Source of the DNA: Coprinellus micaceus
Lineage: Eukaryota; Basidiomycota; Agaricomycetes; Agaricales; Psathyrellaceae
Reading direction: 5' to 3'
Assembly (NCBI GenBank): GCA_951394405.1
Contig: OX596342.1
Span: 434,001-498,000, forward strand
DNA length: 64,000 bases
In this document: positions 45,901-57,600 of the stretch, in pieces
Position numbering within the stretch: the first letter of the stretch is position 1
Layout of the letters: each line of letters begins with the position of its first letter
The notes under the pieces: generated by a model
Told to the model about the DNA's origin: nothing
Database searches by the model: none
What the model saw: the letters and a program-made list of their open reading frames with translations, nothing else
Made by a program: the position numbers and the translations under genes

Positions 45901-48822
45901 TCAAACACCTTCCAGTGGTTTGCTCCCAGCTCCTATGTAGCCATGGGCTCCCCGAACATATACGTCAGGCTCTGTCTCCATTCGAGCCCCTCCCACCCAA
46001 TCGCAGTCAAACCGAATGAAGGACACAGGTTCGCCCGATCCCTCCACATCAACCACGAGTGGGTCTGCATCAACCGGCGCCATATACACCCCAAACTCAA
46101 TCTCTCGCCGATTCGGGACTTCGGCTTGGTCACCTGAAGCCCTGCCTACGCCAAGCACAATCAGGCGACATCGGGACGCTCTGAACATGGTGCCGTTCCA
46201 CATCTCAACCAGAGCGACAAATTTTAGCAAAGCACGCTGCTCTTGCCGAGTCCACGATAAATGGCCTGGTCCAGTTTTGACAGAAGTCCCGTCCTCATCA
46301 CAAAGGTTAGACCACGCCGATAGGACGTCCTAAACGCGTCAAAGGGTTAGGGGGTAAGAACTTGAACGTGTATCAGGGACTAGAAACGCACCAAGGTGAA
46401 GGTATGCCAAACTTGCGGCAAGACGCCAGGCGTCGAGACTTGGGGAGAGGTCTCCTGGACGCTCACCCCTCGGCCTTGAAGGGGCAATACCTTAATCAAA
46501 TTTCCCTCCCTCGAGAACCCTTGCGTACGAAGCATGGGATACGGCGCGACCCGAGAGACCACCAGTCGCATGCTGAACGTCGACTGCAAACCGTTCATGG
46601 TGGTTGGCCAGAGAGCGAGCCCATCTGGGGATGCTGGAGTGGTGGATGTATTGTCGTGGGCCAAACGGTCACCTTTGGCAGGAGACAAGGGCGAGTGTGG
46701 GACTGCGTGGCCTCTGTCCACTTCGGTGTTCGCGTTGGAAGGTCCTAAGGGCGTCGGGGAGTCGATATTCTCCTCTGGCGCATACTGCGCCGCAATCATC
46801 GAAGTCTCGGCTTCGCTCTGTTGATTGGATAGCCGCTCTGTGAGGGGTGCGGGCGTTTCCATATTGATCCCATCAAGCCGAGCCACCCCCGCCTCGCCAG
46901 GTTCAGTCTTGCTGTCCGTCTTAAGAACCAGTCCCACCCCTTCGCTGACGCCGTCCGCGTCGTCCTTGAGAGGAGAAGGAGCCGAATTCGGACCCTCTGG
47001 CCTTTCGTCGCTCTGCCGAGCACGGGACAGCCACTTCTTAACTGGTTGTATCTCGATCTTGTGGTCGTCTTCTAGGGTTGCTGACCTTGGCTCCTCGCTC
47101 TCGCAGTTTGGCTGAACCTGGCTCATCCATCTCGACACCTGCGAGTCGATGTACTCCCGTTTCTTGAAAACCCGGTCGTCCGAAGGTGGCAGGGCCAGCC
47201 TCCTCGAGCCGTAAGCATACGACCGCACTGTGCTCGGCGGCGAACAGTACCTGTCCTGGTATAAACTTGAACTATCTGTCGACGAATCGTATATATCGAA
47301 CATGAGTCTGATGGACTCATCCACAGAGGGAGGGGATCCCTTTGGGCTCGCAATGTGGACGTGGGCAGAGGAGCGAGTGTAATCCGGGGATGGGACCCTG
47401 TAACCCTGGGATGGGACCCTGTAACCCTGGGATGGGACTCTGTAATCCGGGGATGGGACCCTGGAAACGGGGATGGGAGCTGGATGGTCTTTCATCATGG
47501 TTTTGAGGTTCTCCGCCCAGCCCCTGACACGCGCCTTCCACTTCTCGTCCATGGCATCTCCATACTGTTTCATCGTCCCAGCGATCAGAGAAAGGTATAG
47601 AAGTCCAAGTGCGAGGACACAAGAGACGACTATACGGGGACCCAGTGCCTCGTGGAAGGTGAGTTCTGGTGTGACGGAGTGGGCAGTAGTTCCAGTTTGC
47701 CAGACCATCGACATGACGGAGACAATGAAGAATATCATCGCCCTAATAGTAACTGGTGTTACTCCTGGCTCAAGTAGCGAACGGCAAGTAAGCAAACGCA
47801 CCATCCTAGCCACACAGAAGGAAGAGAAAGCATTACATAGACGTTCCAGAAAATCGCTGTCCGACGTGTTTGAGATTTCTGGTCGCCTATCAGTGATTGT
47901 CTCAAACAGTGAACAAAATGCTTACAAGGGCCCACTCCGCAGCTTTTGCCGTCCTCCTCATCGTGCTAAACCTGATGATGTATATGCACCCATACAGCAG
48001 GCTCATAAATGCACAAACTAGGGACAGGAGTGCAGAGAACCTTGCCAGCGGCCACGCCATCGCCGACTCGATTTGCAAGATGGACAAGATCGCAGACAGC
48101 AATAGCGCTGATATGATGTTCAGTGTCGACCATTCTGCGATGAGAGAAGTAATGAAATCGTTCCACAATGCCCGGAGTCGTGCCCATGGCACTGAGTTCG
48201 AACTGCTGTAGGGTAGATTGCCTTTCTCCATAAGCCGCCTGTCGTGCTCCGAGGACCGGGCAGTGTCCATCGCTGCACCCTTGATTCCGCGCATGCTCGT
48301 GCGGGCTTCTTGTAAGGTGCGAGAGACGCGAGACCAGTAGAGGGCGGTTATTCGGAGGTGGAGGTAGAGGTATATTTGGCGGGGTAACTGGTCCAGGGTA
48401 ATCCCGAGGAACAAGGCCAGGGGAGGCAATGGTGTGCTATCGGGCTCCAGTGGGAAAATGGTAGATTTGTCCGAACGCGGAGTGAGAGTTCCGCCGTGAC
48501 CTTGACGTGGATTACGTCGTACGTTGTGCCGTGGGGAGGGAACCCAGACAGGGGAGAGAAACCGGACAGGGGAGCGAATGTCGACTGCGTTCCTGGCAAA
48601 GTCTTCATGCATTAATTGAGTTCTCGGACACGGACCCGCGCCCCCACCGTAAGCTTGTTGACTGTAATAGTTGTACTGGTCCAGATCTTCAAGAACTTCG
48701 TCCTCGTCGCTGGTGGATTCCGAATGATTACGTCCAAGCACATTCCAGGCCCCATTGTGCGCTGATAGCTGGAATGGGTTCACAGCGCAGCGCGAGTTCC
48801 TGCTGGTCCCCGAGCGCGCCAT
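45901..48822 (-). CDS. Large multi-pass membrane protein, tandem copy A (917 aa)
   Basis: Four exons, 48822-47926, 47878-47802, 47742-46392, 46329-45901 (introns 47, 59, 62 nt), join in frame to 917 aa. The N-terminal 130 residues are disordered. A membrane domain follows, with hydrophobic segments at about 232-253 (STLNIISALLLSAILSILQI), 262-284, 306-342 (TAIFWNVYVMLSLPSVWLGW then AMIFFIVSVMSMVW) and 361-383. A long polar, Pro/Ser/Glu-rich loop comes next, including four 7-residue repeats. The last exon encodes an ordered C-terminal domain (WTRQEQRALLKFVALVEMWN, EFGVYMAPVDADPLVVDV). The short 77-nt second exon carries a whole TM segment and is essential for frame. No known transporter or receptor domain is recognised. 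It is a tandem paralogue of the gene at 49297-52277. Confidence 0.8.
47379..47462 (-). repeat. Four 21-bp in-frame repeats in membrane gene copy A
   Basis: Four head-to-tail 21-bp units encode RVPSPDY, RVPSQGY, RVPSQGY and RVPSPDY. The corresponding place in copy B has no such array, so the repeat arose or was lost after duplication. Confidence 0.9.
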
Positions 48823-49296
48823 GGTGAGTGGTGATTATGGTTCAAGAGGCTTAATCAATTGGAGTCCACTCAATTCTTGCTGAAGTAGTGTCCGCAGACG
48901 CGATCTCCCCAGCGAGTATCACGTCTAGGGTATTCTCGCTATTCCAGGATGGAAGCTTCTGGGCACCACTGGCAACTTTTAATGTAACCACTGTCGTCTA
49001 GAGCGTGACGCATGATATGACCACCTTTACTAACAACCATCTGGGTGAAGCATTTGGTATTCATTAATTTGGGAGCTGTGTGGAGCAAACAGAGGTGGTG
49101 CCCACCAAAGAAGCCTCGTCGTCAATTCGTCATCCCCCTGCTGTGGCCGAAGGTTCTTCGGAGACACCAAACCAATCATGAGTGCGGGCCGCGGCCTGCG
49201 TCATGGTCGAACGTACTGGAACGAAGATATGAGAAGGATGAGAAGACCCGAAACATGGGGGAACCCGGACATGAGGATTGCCAAGTCCTGTGAAAG
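48823..49296. promoter_or_regulatory. Spacer between tandem membrane genes
   Basis: It contains the promoter of copy A and the 3' flank of copy B. From about 49107 it is recognisably similar to the 3' flank of copy A at about 45681 (shared ATTCGTCATCCCCCTGCTGT), showing that the duplication unit includes the downstream flank. Confidence 0.65.
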
Positions 49297-52277
49297 TTAA
49301 ACACCTTCCAGTGGTTTGCTCCTAGCCCCTATGTCGCCATGGGCTCCCCGAGCGTATATGTCAGGCTCTGTCCCCATTCGAGCCCCTCCCACCCAATTGC
49401 AGTAAAACCGAATGAAGGAAGCAGACTCGCCCACTCCCTCCATGTCAACAACGAGCGGGTCTGCGTCAACCGGCGCCATATACACCCCAAACTCGATCTC
49501 TCGCCGATGCGGGATTTCAGCCCGAGCACCTGAAGCCCTGTCTACCCCAAGTACTATCAAGCGAGTTCTGGAAGCTCTGAAGACGAGGTCGTTCCACATG
49601 TCGACGAGGGCGATGAAGTTCAGCAATGCGTGCTGTTCTTGCGGAGTCCACCACAACTGGCCCCATTCGCAGTTGACAGAGACGGAGCCCCCATAACCAA
49701 GGTTCGCCCAGGCAGATAAAACATCCTATTATGGGACGCGGGTAAGAAGGATGACCCACTCGAGTATCGACATTTCACAACGCACCAAAGTAAATGTACG
49801 CCAAACTTGTGGCGGGATGCCTCCGGGAGCGACGACCGACGGATTTGGGCTGTGCGCTGGAGACTCCACAGCCCTCGCTCGAACACCTTGGAGTTGCAGG
49901 ACCTTCACTGGTTTTCCTCCCCTTGGGAATCCATGGGGACCAAGTTCGGGGCATGGTGGAACGCGGTACGTCCCTAACTGCATATTAACCGTTGACTGTA
50001 GGCCGTTCATCGGGGTCAGCTGGAGGATGGGTCCATTGGGCTGTGCTTGAGTTATAAGTTCATTCTCGTGGGGTTCCCGTGTCGAGGCGGCGCTGCTGGC
50101 AGATGCAACATGGTGAGGAATTTGGTCTTCGTGGACTGACGGCGGGGGCCCAGGCGACGGCGGCGGATCAGAAGGGTCGGCGTGTGTGGGCTCTTCGGGC
50201 TTAACTTGGGTGGGTCCTGGGGATGCTGACTCGGATTTTTCCTGTGGCAAGCGTTGGGTGGTGTTGAGTGGGGTGGTTTCGCCGTGCTGGTTTGATGTCC
50301 CTTCGAGGTAATGGTGATTATATACTGGCGGTGTGCTTGGCCGCTCCAGATTGACCCCATCCAGCCAACCTGCAACCCGCTCTTCGCCAGGTTCGGTATG
50401 GCTATCGGGAATCTCAAGCCTTTCCTCCTCTCCTTCGTCATGACCGCCATTGTCTGAATCGTTTGATGGCGGCAGAAATGAACCCGGGTCTTCAAGAATT
50501 CCGCCGCTCTCCTGAACCTGCGTCAACCATTCCTTGACAGGTTGCGAGTCGTTGTCTTCTGGGTCCGGCAGGATGGGGTCCTGCTCCTCCCTTGTGTCGT
50601 TTGGCGTAATTTGGCTCAACCACCTCGACACCTGCAAGTCAATATACTCCTGCTTCCTGAACACGCGGTCGTCCGAAGGTGGTAAGGGTAGCTTGGGAGG
50701 TTCCACCTTTCGTACATACCCATAGATGGATCGTGATGCAGTGCTTGGTGGCGTTCGATACCTGTCCTGGTACAGATCTCGACTGGCTACGGACCCGCGT
50801 CCCAGCCCTGGGGCTGGAGCGTCCACGAATGGTACTGCTGGACGCGGTTCCCCAATCACAGGGATTTGTGTGGACGGCCCTCCCTCTCGATAACGGTGTG
50901 TGGGTCCTGGGTATCCGGTGTGGTCAAGTACGACAGGCCTTCCATATACCGGATAACCAGACTTTTCGTCATCAAATTGGCGTCGGACCCGAACGACGGT
51001 GGCTGTCGGCTTGTTTTCCTCCTCGGCTTTGATTTCCTCCGCCCAGCTTTTGACGCGCGCCTTCCACGCCTGGTCCATGACGTCTCCGTACCGACGCATC
51101 GTAGCAGTAATTAGGGAAAGGTAGAGGAGGCCGAGTGCTAGTACGCCCGAAACGACTGTACGTGGGCCCAGTGCCGCATGGAAGGAGAGCTCTGGTGTGA
51201 CGGAGTCAGCTGTACTTCCAGTTTGCCAAACCATGGTCATGATGCAAATAATGAAGAATATCATTGCCCTTGTTAATTGGTGCAGATCAGTTGGTCGGTT
51301 CACATTAAAGCGAGGGCAGGTGAACATACCACCCCAGCCAAACGGACGGGAGGGAGAGCATCACCCAGACGTTCCATAAAATCGCTGTCCGTTGTGTTTG
51401 AGATTCCTGGCATGTTGTGAGCAACGATTCGGAAAACAAACGAAAAACGCACGAATGCCCACTCCGCAGCTTTTGTTGTCCTCCTCATAGTGCTAAACCT
51501 GATGATGTATATACACCCATACAACAAGCTCATAAATGCACAAACCAAGGACAAGAGCGCAGAGAACCTTGCCAGCGGCCAGGCCATCGCCGACTCGATT
51601 TGCAGGATAGTCAAAATCGCAGACAGCAATAGCGCGGATATGATGTTCAGCGTAGACCATTCCGCAACGAGAGAGGTGATGAAGTGGTTCCAAGAGGAAC
51701 GAAGTCGGCTCCATGGTGCTGAGCTCGAGCTGGTATAAGGTAAGAGGCCTTGCTCCATGAGCAGCCTATCCGATTCCCCATTCTGAGCGATTTCCAACGC
51801 CATGCGCTTGATTTCGCCCATGCTCATGTCAGCGTCTTGGAAGACGCGTGAGACGCGAGACCAGTAGAGAGCAGGCATTCGCAGGTGGAAGTACAGGTAC
51901 AGCTGGCGAGGGACCTGGTCCAGAGCCACGCCGAGGAATAAGGCCAAGGGAGGGAACAGAGTTTCAGGCACTGGCTTCACTTCCGGCTCTTCCAGCTTTT
52001 TCTCGGAACCTGAGAGAAGAGTCGATCTTGTCGAGCTCAGAGAGACCTCTGACGCTGCTTCCTCTGGAGGCGGGTGGGCCGGTGCTGATGTGCGCCTCCC
52101 ACCGTGCCGGGGGTAGTAGGAGGGGTAGTATGGGTCTGAGGGTTTTGGAACTTTGACCTCGTCCATGGTGGGCTCTGGACGTGAGCCCCCAAGTATATTC
52201 CTGGCTCCATTGACCGCCGATAGTCGATATGGGTCGACGGGCTGGTATGGGCTCTCGATGGTGTCCGGGCGCTCCAT
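49297..52277 (-). CDS. Large multi-pass membrane protein, tandem copy B (937 aa)
   Basis: Four exons, 52277-51453, 51406-51330, 51268-49786, 49725-49297 (introns 46, 61, 60 nt), join in frame to 937 aa. Exons 2 and 4 have exactly the same lengths as in copy A (77 and 429 nt). The membrane block is very close to copy A (STLNIISALLLSAILTILQI; TAILWNVWVMLSLPSVWLGW; AMIFFIICIMTMVW), whereas the N-terminal region and the central polar loop have diverged greatly. This pattern points to constraint on the membrane and C-terminal domains. The acceptor before exon 3 is AACAAG rather than a pyrimidine-rich site. The upstream region is interrupted by the LTR retrotransposon 417 bp before the start codon. 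Function unknown. Confidence 0.8.
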
Positions 52278-52689
52278 GGTCGGTGGTGGTTAGAGTTCAA
52301 GATGGTCGATCCGAGTTTATCGGAGACGTAAACGCTCAAAAGTGCTTCACAGATTCTTGTCACTGACCTCGACTAACTCCGAGCCTGAGCTCAACTTCTG
52401 AAATCACTCGCCTCAATCTGAGTGCACCTTGAACCTGAGCTCTCGCCATCCAAAAATCCGCCTTTCCATGCTAAGGAGATTTCTGACATGAAATCTGAGA
52501 GCGTGCACTTCGATCTTTGAATGTAATTGGTTCTCGACTAAGCAGCATATAGTGAACAGACAGACTGTCACTCAACTTTGACACACCAAGGCTTTTGGGC
52601 GGGAGCCTCAGATACCCAATATCACGCACGCAAGCAGATGGTGGAAGGAGGGGAGAAGGGGAGAAGGAAGTGCCAGAAGTCTGGTGGAT
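52278..52689. promoter_or_regulatory. Upstream region of membrane gene copy B, cut by the retrotransposon
   Basis: About 410 bp of original upstream sequence remain between the ATG of copy B and the LTR element. The sequence from 62493 onward was contiguous with it before insertion. No specific element assigned. Confidence 0.45.
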
Positions 52690-52694
52690 CAACA
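52690..52694. repeat. Target-site duplication, left copy (CAACA)
   Basis: The five bases directly outside the left LTR match the five directly outside the right LTR (62488-62492), as expected for a Ty3/gypsy integrase. Confidence 0.92.
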
Positions 52695-53000
52695 TGTGAC
52701 GAGGCAGTGAAGAGTCTCGGCACACGAGAAGAAAGAGCTTTCACACGAAGTAAGTGACAGTTAGAAACTATCGATTTCGGTTAGGCTGAGTAGCTAGGAC
52801 ATCGGGGAGACCCCTTAAATACCCTACTGTTCCTATAGTATTACATAAACTGTATAGTACCAGTGATGGGGGTAGGAGAGGGGTCGGCGATGTGCTAAGG
52901 TACTCGAGACGGAACAATGAGTAAAAAGAAATAGATAAGATGAAGAGAAACAGGGGCTTTTAGCTAAGCCCTTTTAGTCAGCGTGGTGACGTCCGTCACA
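52695..53000 (-). repeat. 3' LTR (left copy), 306 bp
   Basis: Identical by eye to 62182-62487. Starts TG and ends CA, with 7-bp inverted ends. Read on the coding strand it contains a TATTTAAG box and a pyrimidine-rich stretch. Confidence 0.95.
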
Positions 53001-53014
53001 TACGCCCTCCCGGC
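53001..53014 (-). promoter_or_regulatory. Polypurine tract before the 3' LTR
   Basis: On the coding strand GCCGGGAGGGCGTA directly abuts the 3' LTR, the position of the plus-strand primer in LTR elements. It is short and not perfectly purine. Confidence 0.5.
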
Positions 53015-53113
53015 ATATCAACGATATGTCGAACATTAGGTAGGCAGATAGAAATAAAACAAAGAAAGATAATACTTTTTTTTTAGACGGATATGAACGA
53101 TGAGGAGACCACT

Positions 53114-54643
53114 CTAAGTGCTCGTCTCCGCCATCTCCGTATCAGGCTCGCCCTCGGCATCATCATCACCCAAGAACTCGTCCACCGACTGACCGTCCTT
53201 CTTAGACTTCTTCTTTCCAGAGCCGGTCGCCCTAGTCTTCACCTTGGGGATACGATAACCGGGCTTGATGCGAGGCTGAGGGCCACTAGTCGTAGTAGTG
53301 GTTGCCGACGTCATCGTCGCCGAAGGTGTGGTCGAGGAATCCGGGGACGTCGTCGAGGAGCTCTGCGAGGGCCCGACGGGAATCTGGGCTGAGGCCACTG
53401 GGGCCGGGCTGCTGGGGCTGAGCAATGGCGACTCCGGTGGGGGTAGCATGTTCTGCTGCTGCTGCTGGAGCAACTGAGCTGGGCCCAGGTCGAGAACTGG
53501 GACCGGGGGTGGGGCTGGCTCGCTGAAAGAGTGAAGATGGGGATTCGTCGGCGCGGAGGCCGAAGGGTTGTCCTCGAGGGTGATCGCTGCCAGAGCTTGG
53601 AGCGGAGTTGAACCCAAAAACGGTGTTCCCATCTCCACGTCCTGATCCCGAACTCCCATCTCTCCTGCGGCCTGCTGGTTGGAAGGTTGACCGTTGCCTG
53701 GGTGGTCGGGGTACTGAGCGTTGACGGCCTGCAAGGGGTACTGGGCGGCGTTGACCACGGGTGCCGCGTGAGCCATGAGATCCATGGGCGTTGCGTAACC
53801 CGGGGTTCCCATGTCCAGCGCCATAGCGGGAGTTGCCGGGGTGACGGGAGCTGTTTGCACCACGGGCGCTAAACCCGCGTTGCGTGCCGCGAAGTCCTCC
53901 ATGCCCGCGAGAAGTATCGCGTCGAGGTCCGGGTTGTCCGTGAGGGGGGAAGGAGCCGTAGGGGGAGCCGGAGCCCAGTTGTTGTTCGGGTCGAATGCCT
54001 GAGTATTGGAGGCTGACGTCGAACGTCGCTGAGAGGTTGACTGAGAACCGCGTGCCGACCTGTCCTTCCTGGGACGACGTGACATCGCGAAGTATCCGCC
54101 CCGCATGGCCCTCTCGTGGTTGGCCTCCTTCTCGTCGAGGAGCATGTCGAGCACCCTGTCGAGCTTGCCACGGAGCGCGATCTCGGTCCCCGTCGCGGGT
54201 TGGTCGAAAACCATTTCCGGTCGCGTGCGGCTGACGTTGGTGTCCTGGCGCATAGGACGAAGGTCGACGTCCCGGTAGGTGACTGGGTGGTTCGGGATGG
54301 TCACCGCCCCAGTGTTCGGGTCCTGCGTGCAGAGCTTCGCCCGGCACGAAGTGCTCGAGTTGAACTCTGCCACGAAGGAGTGGAACCCCGGCTGAAGCGT
54401 CGTTCGTAGGTGCGTTAGACTGCGCCGACTCGTTAGACAGGTCCTGATGCAAACGTCCTAGTTTACGTACCCCTTCGAGCGGATGTACTCGTGCGTCCCG
54501 AAGAAGTTGATCACGTCCTTCGACGCCCAGGTCGAAGGCGACGTGTGCCCGTCCGAGTTCGCCGTGGCGCTGAGGGTGAAGTGATCCTGGCGGGGGTTGA
54601 AGCGAAGATGTCTGACCCATGGCGCTATGATAGGACCGTGCAT
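53114..54643 (-). CDS. Retrotransposon ORF3, spliced, unknown function (484 aa)
   Basis: A third ORF after pol. Exon 1, 54643-54467, starts MHGPIIAPWVRHLRFNPRQD and ends THEYIRSKGY. The intron 54466-54392 (75 nt, GTAAAC...TTCAG) leads to exon 2, 54391-53114, starting PGFHSFVAEFNSSTSCRAKL. The N-terminal 150 residues look ordered (DQPATGTEIALRGKLDRVLD, MLLDEKEANHERAMRGGYFA). The rest is Pro/Ala/Gln/Ser-rich and ends in a Lys-rich then acidic tail. It lies entirely inside the pol frame but in a different frame. Its balanced composition and clean splice suggest it is the selected frame here. I recall similar downstream ORFs in other agaric gypsy elements, but their role (structural, regulatory or envelope-like) is not established. 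No TM segment or signal peptide is seen. Confidence 0.7.
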
Positions 54644-57600
54644 CGAGAGGTGGATGAGGAAGGTGGGAGGAAGTACCGGTGGGCGGTATGTTCTCCTTGT
54701 CCGAGTCCCCCCCTTTATATATGTCCTCGTCGTCCTCCACTGGAAAATTATTTTCAATTTCCACATGGCCCAGCTCGATCTGTGGGTCCGGATTAGGTAG
54801 GTGGGTGGAGCCACGATTTTCGCCAAGTTCTGCGATCGAGGCTACATTCATCGCCTCTAAGTAATCCCGTAGCACGGTCAAGTGCGAAACCTTATGGTAG
54901 GGGAGCCATGTCCTGTCCCCATCCCTCCAAAGAAGTTCAAATCTGGCCTCAGTACCAGAACCAGTGTGCCCCAGTACTTTCTCGACCGCGAACTCCTGTT
55001 CAACGCCCTCACCGTCATATTCCCATATCTGGTCGTCGACGCGCCCGGGGAATAGTCGATCATCATTCGGCACGTGAATCCTTAATTTAGACGCGTGGAA
55101 CACATCGTGTACTCCACGCTGCTTCATTCTGTCAGGCAGTGACACCTTGAAAGAATTATTGCGGAAGTCTCGCAGAATGTCATACGGCCCAATGAACTTA
55201 GGCAGGAACTTCCTAACCAGTCCCTTCGGGAATCGAATGTTTTCCGTAGACACATAGACTTTATCGCCCTCGGCGAAGGGTGTCAACTGACGGCGCCTAT
55301 TCGCGTTGCGCGTCTGTTTCACCCGCGCTGCAATGATGCTATCATGCGCAGCCATTATGGCGTTTCTAATGCGTGTCGCAAACACGCGGACACCCGGGAA
55401 TTCACTCCGAGACGCCTGGTTCCAAATGAATGACCGAGGCATGCGACCAGTGTTGAGGAAGAACGGCGCATAGCCCGTAGTCTCCGATCGGGCTGAATTT
55501 ATTGCGAATTCCACCGCCGGTAATCGCAGTGCCCAATCCCGTTGCCTAGGCCCAATACACTGTCGTATCATCTGAGTCACTGTGCGGTTCGCTCGTTCCG
55601 TCGAACCGTCAGTCTCGGGATGGTAAGCACTCGACATACGCAATTTCGTTCCAATGAGCGCGTGAAGGTGTTCCCAGAATGTGGCGGTAAACCACTTATC
55701 CCGATCGCTCACTATCGTCCGAGGCAGACCGTGATGTTTGTATACTGACTCGAATATCATCTCGGCCACCTCCCTGGAGGTGTAGTTCTCCCTGCTGGGT
55801 ACCAGGTGTACCATTCCCGTCAACCTATCTATTATTACCGTGATACAGTCGTAAGACCCGTCCCGATTGGACGACTCTGGTAGGGGTCCCACAAAGTCGA
55901 TCCCTATCGAGTCCCACGGCGCTGTAGGTATCTCGAGTGGATGAAGCATCCCGTAAGGCTTGTGGTTGCTAGGTTTGCCTCTGCGGCATGTATTACAGGT
56001 CTCGCAGAACTTAGTGACATCTGCAATCATATCCTTCCACCAGACGTGGTCTCGAAGATAAGCGATTGTCTTCCTGGCACCTAAATGAGCGAGCACACTG
56101 TGTGCCTCGTCAATCACCAGTTCACGAACACTTCTCCCGTCTATCACAATTCTAGGTATGCATAATGCTCTCCTGTTATCGTCCTGTTGGTAAATAAACC
56201 CAGCTTCGACCCTAAAGTTCCGATACTCCTTAGGATTCCTCAGAATCACTTCGAAGAAGGTATCCCTATCATATTTACCCCGCACAATTTCCATTAAGTC
56301 CAGTCCTCGTGCGGAGTTCACCACATCGACCAACGAAGGGGGTACAACCGAGGGTAGGTCATCCGCGAACGTCGTGACGTCATTGGGCGCTTGTCGCGCG
56401 ATCGGAGCACCGTGAGTCTCACTCGCGCCCTCCATCGGGTCCCTAGGTCCCTTGAGTCGAAAATGGTTTCTCATTCGTGCTGCGAACTCTCTTCCAGTCT
56501 CAGGGCGACCTGTTTCCGCGCTGGGTACCGCCTTACGCGTGTACGTACGTTTGACAGGCAACGCTTCTTGAGCGGCCTTCGACGTTACGTCACGCCTCGT
56601 TGTCTTCTTCACCACGACGCCCATGTTCGCCGCCTTGATCCTCACTCCTTTCTTCAGCGCTGGCTTCGTCGTTACCGGTCCAGGCGCTGGCGCCTCTACA
56701 GCTGGTGCAGAAGTCGTTCGTGTAGATCGCCGAGTCGGAGCGCCCACGGGAATCGTCAAATTCGACCCAGTCGCCCCTCCCTCGCTTGTACTCGCACCTT
56801 CGACAGTCTCAGCAGTTCCAGCTGTCTTCGATCTCGTCACCGCGGCCAACGCCAAGCTGTGACATTGTAGTTTGGGGAGCACGGCCATAGCGCCCTCGCG
56901 CCCAACGAATAGGGGCATGGTGATGGCCTGGGATTCCAGTACGTCGTTACTGACTATGTCATGGTCTGTGTATTCACTCCTAGCCCTCACCGTTCCAGGA
57001 GCATCGTGTGCATACAGTCGTGATAGGGCATCGGACAGAATGTTCTCCGATCCTGGGACGTACACGACCGTGAAGTTGAAGCTCGATAGCTTCTCGAGCC
57101 ATCGCGCCTGTCGTCCTGATAGGTCTCTCTGTTCGAGTAAGTGCTTTAGTCCCTTGTGATCCGTGTACCACGTAAACTTACACCCTTGTAGGATGTCCCG
57201 GTGCCTTAGCATCGTTTCCAGGCCGGCGAGCATTTCTAGTTCATGAACGGGGTAATTCTGCTGAGCCTTGTTCAGTTTAGCAGAGAAGAACGCGGCGATC
57301 TTCGCCGTCTTCCAGTCTTCTCCCTGGCTCACTACCCCAGCGATACCCGTCACGCATGCATCGGTTACCACGTTGATAGGGGGGTCCGAGTCACCGTAAC
57401 GAAGTGGTACTCGGTGGTGGTCCTTGCATGCGTTCGCAAGCCGTTTGACCTCGTCGAACGCCCGCTGGTGAGTGAAGTCCCACCGGAATGGTACCGAGTC
57501 GCTCGTAAGGTTGAATAATATACCCATAGGTACCCTTACACGGTCGATATCATCAGCAAGATAGCTCGCAGCCCCAAGAAAGCCTCGTAACAGTTCTCGG

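Larger units (their letters stand above)
45681..52277 (-). repeat. Tandem segmental duplication of the membrane gene unit
   Basis: Copy 1 spans about 45681-48822 and copy 2 about 49107-52277, direct orientation. Similarity covers gene and 3' flank, with the same intron positions and phases. Similarity is high in exon 4 and around the TM segments and low in the disordered parts, so the duplication is not very recent. Confidence 0.8.

Noticed and set aside
45901..52277. Four separate membrane-protein genes
   Set aside because: A 77-nt exon in each unit carries a missing transmembrane segment and joins the two long frames in phase, so there are two genes, not four.
53286..54640. C-terminal 450 codons of the pol frame as a functional domain
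   Set aside because: Low-complexity Arg/Gly/Ser/Pro composition with no motif, fully overlapping the better supported ORF3. More likely an open shadow frame in GC-rich sequence.
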